Source: Triparma columacea (lineage: Eukaryota > Sar > Bolidophyceae > Parmales > Triparmaceae). From it: a stretch of DNA of 13,249 nucleotides. The stretch lies in the NCBI GenBank assembly GCA_030267965.1, contig BRYA01000782.1, positions 1-13,249 on the forward strand. Direction: 5' to 3'. Under the pieces are notes generated by a model. The model was not told where the DNA came from and searched no databases. It saw nothing but the letters and a program-made list of their open reading frames with translations. Below, in pieces: positions 1 to 7,600 of this stretch; position 1 is the first letter of the stretch; each line of letters starts with the position of its first letter. Position numbers and translations under genes: made by a program.

Positions 1-1766
1 TGCTGGGCGGGGAAACCTTGGGGCGGCCCGGAGTAGTAGTCGGACTGGGGGTAGACCACATGGTGGTGCCCGGAGTAACCGCTGTGAGAACTGCTAGCAA
101 CGGGGGTGGAGGAAGAACCGGACGTTCCGGTACCGGACGGGGTCTTGGAGCCGGTCCCGGAGTGGCTTGAACTCTTGGCAGAGTTGCTCGAGTGAAGTGA
201 CGCAGTTTCGTTAGTAGTCTCCGTCTTTGTGGCATCAAGCTTCACGGAAGGACCGTGCCTCCAGAGTCCAATGAGCTCGAGGAGCTGCTTCCCAGACTTG
301 CGCTCCGCGGACGTGTGGTTGGCGAAGGACACTGAGACACCTGGGCCCCAGGGGTTGGAGGAGGAGAGCTCAAGGTGGGCCTGCTTGGAGTCCTGAAGAT
401 CGTAGAACTTGACGAGGAAAGACGCGGTGTTGTTAATATCATCCGCTACCTGCTCATTGATTTTCTTGACGTCGCCATAGCTGCTGAGGGTACGATAGAT
501 GTCCTCCTCCTCAATGGTATCGGGCAAGTACTTGATGAGGATCGCAGACTCGTCCTTTACGCCAGAGTAGTGGAGGGGTGTGCAGTAAAACACGTGGATG
601 TTGATGGCGTTCTGGAGCCCGCCACCGCTGCTGTAGCTCAGCTTGCTGAGCTCAGAGACGAGGTGGACCGAAGCCTCCTTGGCAGCCCTCACGTCAAAGT
701 ACGAGACAAAGGCCACGCCGCGGGACCTCAAAAAGTCCGTCCTGAAGTTATGGAGCGCTCCAAAGACCTCGCAGGCGGTGCGGAGGGTGCTGCTCTGGAT
801 GTCGAATACCCCCATGACGACGAGGCCGGTGCAAGGGGGAGAGGACCCCCTGGGCAGCTTAAGGAAGGGCACAAGCTGCTGCCAGCAGGGCGGGGAAGAT
901 GGGTGGGCCAGGACGGCGTTGATGGCGGCGGGGAACCCTTCACGGGAGGGCTGTGTGTAGCCGGCCCCTGGGGCGAGGGAAGTGGACTGGTTGGTGGAGT
1001 TCGTCGTGGATGTGGAAATGGTGCGGTCAGTGGGGGAGGACGACCTGCTGTCGGACTCTCCGAAAAGAGGGCGTCCCTGACGCTCGAGGGAACCCATAGA
1101 GCCCCCCACGGAACCAAACCCGGACTGGTGGGGGTATTCCTGCTTTCGGGACCTGGTTGTACTGGAGTGAGAAAACAGGGTCTGCACCGGCACGGATGTC
1201 GTATCGTCGATGATGGCCCCAAGCATGGGCTGTGTGTTGTCATTCGACAGGGCCGGGGCCATGGAGGTAGCGAAGACGAAGCTGGGGGAAGACTCAGTAC
1301 CACTTCCAAAGTGAGAGTGGCTCTGGACAGAATAATCGTCCAACGACGACCCAAGAGTACGGTTCTTGTTGTGCTTGCTCTGGCGGTGTGCGTTGTCATT
1401 CGATAGCACATCACTGGGGCGAGTGTGGAATTTCCGAACATATGAAGACTGCACGAAAGAATCATCCATACTTTGGGGGGGGGTTGGGGGGAGGAAGGGG
1501 TAGTAGAGGGTTAGCAAATATGATAGAGGGCTCGGCAAGGCGATAAAAGGAACATAGCCGAAGGGGAAGTTTGTTTCATAAATTGATGACGCCCCAGCTG
1601 TCATGTTAGTCGGCCAAAAAACTCACCTCTCTGCCAGTCCAGACCCAACTGCGGCAGCTAGGTTAGCAAATGAGGTCGTTCTCCCCGAGTTTTGTAGTCC
1701 ACCAACCGAAACCTGCGTCAAACCAGGTGGAGGAGGGGGCAAATCTCCTGGTGATGATGAAGACAT
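1..1766 (-). CDS. Mei2-like RNA-binding protein, 5' part (two exons, C-terminus off the left edge)
   Basis: Two exons, complement of 1627-1766 then 1-1470, give about 536 residues with no stop before the edge. Exon 1 starts at the ATG at 1766-1764, encodes a Pro/Ser-rich leader (MSSSSPGDLPPPPPG) and ends phase 2 at AG|GTGAGT. The 156-nt intron ends in a C-rich tract and AAAG, and the next base completes a Ser codon leading into MDDSF. After about 210 Ser/Thr-rich residues come two RRM domains. RRM1 is at about 262-342, with RNP1-like RSRGVAFVSYFDVRAAKEA. RRM2 is at about 353-428, with RNP2-like AILIKYLP and RNP1-like TASFLVKFYDL. The phrases 'RGvafvSYfDvRAA' and 'FyDlqds' closely match the tandem RRMs of plant and fission-yeast Mei2 proteins, which bind RNA in meiotic and developmental control. 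A Ser/Gly/His/Tyr-rich tail follows. The diagnostic third RRM of Mei2 would lie off the window, so a generic tandem-RRM protein remains possible. Confidence 0.82.
1471..1626 (-). other. Intron 1 of the Mei2-like gene
   Basis: A 156-nt GT-AG intron with donor AG|GTGAGT and an acceptor preceded by a long C-run. It joins a phase-2 exon end to the single base at 1470 that restores frame. Without it the long RRM frame would have to start at the internal ATG at 1469, which lacks the short leader. Confidence 0.75.
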
Positions 1767-1857
1767 TTTGGAAAAGGGATTTGGAAGTGAAAATTTGGGC
1801 TAGTTTCTGGGCTTGACAACAAATCAAAACGCCACAGTACTACCAGTTACGATGTGC

Positions 1858-1872
1858 GCTATATAAAACGGA
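1858..1872 (-). promoter_or_regulatory. Candidate TATA element for the Mei2-like gene
   Basis: On the minus strand this reads TTTTATATAG, about 95 nt upstream of the ATG at 1766. A start site about 30 nt downstream would give a 5' UTR of roughly 65 nt. The core is nearly palindromic, so orientation is inferred from gene position only. Confidence 0.35.
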
Positions 1873-2013
1873 ATATAAGCAGCAAAAAATCAATCAAAGG
1901 GTGGAAAATGAGCTCAAAACAAAGGGCAACGCCGAAGTGAAAATGGAGGGCCTTTTGGAGCTGGGAGTTAAGGGAGGAACGAGCGACTATACGCTGCTAA
2001 AAGGAGTTGGTAT

Positions 2014-2041
2014 GGGGGGGGGGGATGGGGGGAATGTGGGG
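2014..2041 (+). other. G-rich cluster with quadruplex-forming potential
   Basis: Runs of 11, 6 and 4 guanines are separated by AT and AATGT. A run of 11 can supply two G-tracts, so four tracts with short loops are available on the plus strand. It sits in the middle of the divergent intergenic region. Confidence 0.45.
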
Positions 2042-2329
2042 ACTGGAATGTGCCAGCTTCAAAAAATAGGAATGTGAAAAGTTGGGTTAGGTGAAGTCAA
2101 GTCGATCAGAGTGCTGGTTTTTTGGGATTTTTTTAGTCAGTTAGTGTGCTCATCTCATGGCATGAACTTGAACGCACAAATTAATTTTTGTTGTCCTCTG
2201 CGAGCTTGCCCTGCTCAGAGCTCTGGGTAAGTTGCGTGCGGACGACCCAGCAGTGGTATTGGATTTTATAATAAGGGGTAACTTATTGCCACTTACGTTA
2301 CGAAGTATAGTTTATCGAATGGCGATATC

Positions 2330-2337
2330 TATAAATA
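2330..2337 (+). promoter_or_regulatory. Candidate TATA box for the plus-strand membrane-protein gene
   Basis: TATAAATA lies 106 nt upstream of the ATG at 2436. This spacing fits a short 5' UTR and favours 2436 over the upstream in-frame starts at 2232 or 2319, which would lie upstream of the expected transcription start. Confidence 0.4.
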
Positions 2338-2435
2338 TGCTGCCCGCCGATGAGAGACCACGGTTGACGACGAATTGCACCAAAATATCCCAAGTAAAAC
2401 CAACAAAAGGTGGGCTGCGACTTGACAAATCCCAG

Positions 2436-4449
2436 ATGATGCTGGGCAATTCAGCAGCGATATTATCATTCCTTTTGGCCTTAACAACAACAATATCATA
2501 TACACCCCACCCCGCGCCTTCCTGTTTAGCCCTTCATCCCCAGACGAGGCCAAAAATAAATATCAATCCTTATTTTCGATCGAGCTTCATCTCCAAAAAA
2601 ATCACACAGGCACGGAACACGCAGCTGTGGTGCACTACGAAAGTTGAAGAGGAAAAAGTCAAGGCAAAGAGATGGTGGTGGAAGGGGGGAAGGAGCAGTT
2701 CAAGAAGAGGAAGAAGCAAGGGAGAGAGGGGGCTGAAGGGGGAGGGAGTTAAAGAGGAGGGCGAGCAGAAGGGCGAGGATGGCCACACCCAAGACCACAC
2801 CCAAGACCACACCCAAGTCCACGCTCACACCTTCCACGCACCGCAAAAGAATTGGGCCTCGCTACTGAAGGTTTCCAACAGTTCCAGTCAAATCAACACA
2901 CCCTTCTCCTTCTCGCCCTCCTTGCCGAGGCGGCTTGGCCCGCCTGCTAACATCTACATAAATGGCACCAACACGAAGGAGTTCAACGGGTCTGTCTACC
3001 TAAATGCAGAGGACCTCACAGAGATACTTGAGAATTATGTTTCAAGGGAACTGCAGAACTACGTGTCAAGGGACAGCCTGTCGAACTACACGGCGACATC
3101 GACGCCACCACCACAAGAGACGTCTGCGTCTACGCCTTCTCCTTCGTTTTCCTACCCCCGCCTAATAGCCTCCCCTCTAACCAAAATCCGCGATACCCGC
3201 AACATGCGGGCTTCCTCCAACGCCACGAACGCCACTACGGTGGCTTTTCCCCAGCCCGTCGACCTCACTCCCTCAATCCTAACGAAATCCTGCATGATAA
3301 TGACAGCCCTTGTGATGGCGGTGTTTCTGTCCTCGATCGCACCTAACCTTTGGCTCGTGGGAGGGGGGGTGGGGGCGCTTTACGGGAGCGAGGTCGCGGA
3401 CGGGTACAACAAGGTACAGCAGTTACCCCTTGAAGAAAAGAAGCTGGCAAAGCCGGCCTCGGTGGTGGGGAAAATAATAGTTAAGATGGGAAAGAAGGTG
3501 AGGACTTCAACAAAGGCAGCGAAAGGGAGGGACTACTATGCCGAGAGACCAACCAACTTACGTTAACCCCCTCCCCCCGCAGCTCGCCTCGTACTATATC
3601 TTCGTGACAGAATTTGTAAACTCGATATGGTTCATGTACAAGACGGGCCAGCTATCTTACGCATACTTCAAGCAATACGAGAAGTTGGACGAGAGGTTCA
3701 GGGTGCAGGATAAGATGGACGCCTGGAACGCCAAGTTTCAAGAGGGGAAACAGAACTTCGACAAGTGGGAGAGGGAAAATGAGGTCGGGAGGAAGGTGCT
3801 AGCGGGGCTTAGGACCGCGTGGCTGGTGGAACAGAACAGCCTCAAGAGGAGCAGCAACGCAAGGAGCGTGAAGAAGAAAGTGAAGAGAGTCGTCAAAGCT
3901 ATCATGGATCCATTTCGAGGCAATGGCATTGAAGAACTCAAGCTCCTTATCAATGGACTAAAGGTTGAGCTGCAGACCATGGATTACGAGACAGTTTCAA
4001 GACGAGCAGCCTCAGGTTTCATGGCGTTTGCCGCTCTCAACCTGGTCGGCATCGTGTTTTCCCTCGCACCAGGATTCCTCGCCTTCCTTGGCCTCGGGGC
4101 TGGCGCAATCTGGCCAGGTTGGATCGCCGGAGGCTGGAGCAAGATCAAGCAGTCCCTCGAGGAAACCAAAATTAAGGGGAGGGGAGGGAACCTTTTAAAA
4201 CAAGAACAAAACAGAATCGGCTTCAGCTTCTTCGAAGACGACAACGGTAGGAAGCAATTCTACCGAACGACATTCTTCCTTTCAGATGACGAAGCCACTA
4301 AGCAAAGACAACAACAGATGCTGGCAGAGAAGAGGATAAAGGACAGGAAAGCAAAGAAAAAGAGGAGAGGGTCGGGGCCAAAGAACAGAAAACGAAATGA
4401 AGAACCCAGCTCGTGGATCGCTAGGTTTGGCTTCCAAGATAACAGCTAA
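2436..4449 (+). CDS. Predicted multi-pass membrane protein, possibly plastid-targeted, unknown function
   Basis: I do not recognise this family. Exons 2436-3497 and 3583-4449 encode 642 residues. The start is the ATG at 2436 because MMLGNSAAILSFLLALTT begins a good hydrophobic signal-like segment and a TATA box lies just upstream. A Ser/Arg/Lys-rich stretch follows (about 40-120), then a His/Thr/Gln repeat, a low-complexity spacer, and a hydrophobic hairpin at about 287-317 (MIMTALVMAVFLSS, then LWLVGGGVGALYG). After the intron comes a conserved-looking amphipathic block (LASYYIFVTEFVNSIWFMY), a Lys/Glu-rich probable coiled coil, and a second hydrophobic region at about 499-539 (FMAFAALNLVGIVFSLAPGF). 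The C-terminus is strongly basic (KDRKAKKKRR). A signal peptide followed by a basic, hydroxylated stretch resembles heterokont bipartite plastid presequences. No clear Phe/Ala cleavage motif is visible, so ER or another membrane is possible. Confidence 0.72.
2784..2819 (+). repeat. Three 12-bp tandem repeats encoding HTQD/HTQD/HTQV
   Basis: The unit CACACCCAAGAC occurs twice exactly and a third time as CACACCCAAGTC, in frame within exon 1 of the membrane-protein gene. A degenerate fourth unit (CACGCTCACACC) follows. It is a short coding microrepeat in a low-complexity spacer. Confidence 0.85.
3498..3582 (+). other. Intron of the membrane-protein gene
   Basis: An 85-nt intron with donor AAG|GTGAGG and acceptor CTCCCCCCGCAG. 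It joins two reading frames at phase 0 on both sides, giving KMGKK|LASYY. The two frames overlap by 29 nt (3538-3566). A later GT at 3562 would leave the wrong phase, so the 3498 donor is preferred. Confidence 0.75.
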
Positions 4450-4697
4450 GTGCACACTTTATATATTCATTTTGCATTTCCTTTTTGCCTCAAAAAACAG
4501 GAGAAAATTGCAGAAATTGGGTCCTCGAAGCAAATATCTATACCTCACGCTAACTCCAACATCTTTCGATAGGACTAGAATCCCCCCTCGACCCCCCCCC
4601 ACCTCAACCCCCCCCCACTGTCGACCCCTGCGACTTCAAATCCTTTGAAAACAAGACCAAGACACTCCGATCTTGACGCTGAGGGTCTTTTACCAAA
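4450..4697 (+). other. Intergenic region upstream of the mosaic surface-protein gene
   Basis: These 248 nt hold the 3' end of the preceding gene and the promoter and leader of the next. A TATA-like TTTATATAT lies at 4458-4466 just after the upstream stop. Long C-runs occur at about 4590-4620. I find no ATG on the plus strand before 4698. The last 50 bases resemble the start of exon 2 of the downstream gene. Confidence 0.5.
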
Positions 4698-7600
4698 ATG
4701 GCTCCATTTTCCAAGATGCAGCAGCTTTACGCCACCGCATCCGGAATATTATCGTCTTATGTCCCGCTCTACCCCGAAGCTCCCCACGAGGGCGCCCTTT
4801 CCTCCCCATTTCTCCTCTTTGGTTCCCCCTCCACGGGTTTGAATTCTGGTTGTGAATTTGTGAGGACGACGAGCTTCTTCGAGGGGGTAGTGTACACGGA
4901 CAACAGTGGTGGAAGCCACGATTCTCTCGACCACACAGCTTTCACTCCCATGCGTCACTATTGGGAGTCTGAATGTGATGGAGTCAGGTGAGCGAAGGCG
5001 AGAAGGGAAAAGATGTCGCAATGCGACACTTATCGACACCGCTGTTTCAGCACTTCGCTTTACACCCGTCGACGCCACTTCCCTTCGACGCAACCATCCT
5101 AGCTAGCTCACATGCACCCTTCTTTCCCTTCACAACTTGCTCGTTGCAGAACAAGACTCAATACTCTCCGATCTGATCCATCTGTCTACGAGGGCATAAG
5201 CTTCTTCCCGAACGGCAGTTACACCAGCTTCGCCGTCTCCTCTTTCGACGGAAGTACACTTCACCATGCGGTCTCTCATGCTGGGGAGCCAGACCATAAT
5301 CAGCACCAAGGTGAGATCACTATCTATGTACGGCGAGTGGGGCGATTTCGAAAGACACATCGATGCTAACCCCTCCCGTCCCCCCCTCCAGAATATGTTC
5401 ACCGTATTTTGGAACTTCCGTCTTGGACCCCTGGATGTTACCCTGACGACACCCAAACTCATGAAATGGGAATGGGCGTGGCACTCACGAACGCAGCATG
5501 GGAGAACGCAGCGAGCGGGACGGTCAACGATTGGGTTTTCTATGGCAAGCTGTTTGGAAGGTGAGGTACTTTATGGGACTGCACCTCTCCCCCCCACTCC
5601 CTAAAACTTCCACCCCCGCAGGAGATGTTACGACGAAGGCGGAGGTGTTACCTGTACTTTCTCCCTACCCTTGTCCAAGGAAGAAAAAATTCAAGCGATA
5701 ATCGACGTCCTCGACCAAGCCATTGGCTTCTCCAACTCGGTCATCAAGGCTCGTATGAACTTCAACTTCAAGGTGAAGGCGCTCCATATCGCTACCGTCC
5801 CGACATTTCTCGTTTGGAACAAAGCACGAAGCGACTGCAGCGACGATATTGCCTCGACTTGCAGCACTTGCGACTTAGGAAAGTCGATAGATTGCGACGT
5901 TTGCTTCGACCCCGTAAATCAACTGACGGCTCAAACTGGTTTTACTGAGTGGACAAAAAGTCCTTGGTGTCCGGACACCACCTTGGGGCTATGGTGAGTT
6001 GGCTCCCGTGAACTCAAATACACCCCACCCCCCCGCTTCCTCACTAAATATTTCTCGCTCGCCGCAGGTTGTTGATGGACAAGTCGTGTCTTGTGGGAAC
6101 CACGATAGGCGTGTCTAACTCGGCACTCTGTCAAGGTGCAGCTATCGTTCACGCGTCATCATCAAGCGACGTTTTATACCTGACGATGGCTCAGGAGATT
6201 GGCCACAACCTCGGAATGGAACACCTTTCTATTGAAGAGGATGGCATTATGGAAGCCTATGTGCCAGTTGGCGGTCTGGGGGCCGCAGAACTTAGGCCGA
6301 ATCCAGAAATTGACAGCTCCACAAGTGGTATTGGGTACAACGATGTTTGGAGAGATTCAGTTTGCACGAGACTCAGCGGGTTGCAGGTAAGAATGGACTT
6401 CATAAATGCGGCCAGAAAGTCTCCAATCTCATCCGCAAACATAACCCCCAAATCCCCTCCGCCACTCGTCTCACTCACTTTTATTGTCGCAGACTTGCTC
6501 TAGCTGGAAAATTGAACAGAGTGGGGGGGTTCCGAGTTGGTATCCTAGTGACAATGTCGCCACCGTCTCAGAGGCCGACTGCGAAGTGCAAATCGCCATC
6601 AACGACGAGCGCGAAAAAGCGGGCTTATCGAGGCTACCAATGGACAGAAGGTTGCACCAAGCCGCTCACGATTACGCAATATACATGCTTCACACAGGGT
6701 TTTGGGGCCACGATGACGCGGAGGGAAGAAGCTGCAGGATGCGGGCCGCTCAGTCAGGGTACGAATCTAGAGACACCAGGGAGAACATTGCGCAAGGTCA
6801 AAGGTCTGCAGCACGTGTAACGAATGCTTGGATGAATTCCGATGGTCACAAAAGGAATTTGTTGTCTCCTGGCCATGAACACACAGGCGTAGTTCGCGTA
6901 GACTTGCCAGGAAAATCTCCTATGTGGGTGCAGCTGTTTTCAAGAGGTCAAGAGGACAAGAACCAGTGGGTTGATTGTGGAGGGAGAGATTGGGAGGGAG
7001 CTCCGACAGATGCTCCGACTACGGCCCCGGTCGCTGCAAACCCAACTAAGAGTCCGACGAGGGCTCCAACGGATACTCCTACGAAAGCTCCGGTCGCACA
7101 AGTGACAGATGCTCCCATCACTTCACCTCCAACTCCGTCACCAACCTTGAAACCGACCTCGTGTATCGACGCCGGTAAGTCCGTCTATATCGTTCAAAGA
7201 GACAACCCGACCGTCACAACCACCTGCTCTACCATCAATGGCAAGTTTCAAACGAAGTTGGATCAAGATGAACCTGGACTACAGCAGTCCATTTTGCTAC
7301 AATTTTTCGACAACTATTGCTTACCGCTAGAGAAGAACTGGATTGGATCGGGGATGACTTGCTGCGAAACTTGCAAGCAGGCTGCTGAAGCATTGGGGAT
7401 CAGCGTCTATCCTCCTGCAACCACCCCCCCTTCAATACCTGTTCCTACTCGCAAACCGACAGGTGCGTACAACGAATTGCGCTCTCATGTTGTACCTACT
7501 AACACTCACGCTTACTATCGACCTTGTCCTCTTTTCGACGAATAGACTCACCCACCTCTCTCCCTACACGAAATCCTACTCCCATTCCTACCCGTACACC

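Larger units (their letters stand above)
1767..2435. other. Divergent intergenic/promoter region between the Mei2-like and membrane-protein genes
   Basis: These 669 nt hold no convincing gene. The plus frame open from 2232 has low-quality composition and looks like a chance extension upstream of the chosen start. The region holds one TATA-like element facing each flanking gene, a G-rich cluster at 2014-2041, and several A/T-rich patches. It should contain both 5' UTRs and both core promoters. Confidence 0.6.

Noticed and set aside
375..1406. 343-codon plus-strand open frame
   Set aside because: Antisense shadow of the RRM exon. The minus frame has two clear RRM domains, an upstream exon in phase and no stop through to the edge.
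728..1465. Minus-strand 245-codon frame starting MILSCSL
   Set aside because: It is out of frame with the RRM reading frame, is Pro/Ser-rich by composition and matches no domain.
2232..2435. N-terminal extension of the membrane protein from 2232
   Set aside because: The TATA-like element at 2330 lies inside it, the composition is unlike coding sequence, and a hydrophobic signal-like N-terminus begins at 2436.
4645..5176. Several overlapping short plus frames around exon 1 of the mosaic gene
   Set aside because: Some have no ATG start, none joins downstream exons in phase except the 4698 frame, and they look like shadows of exon 1 or the decayed leader duplicate.
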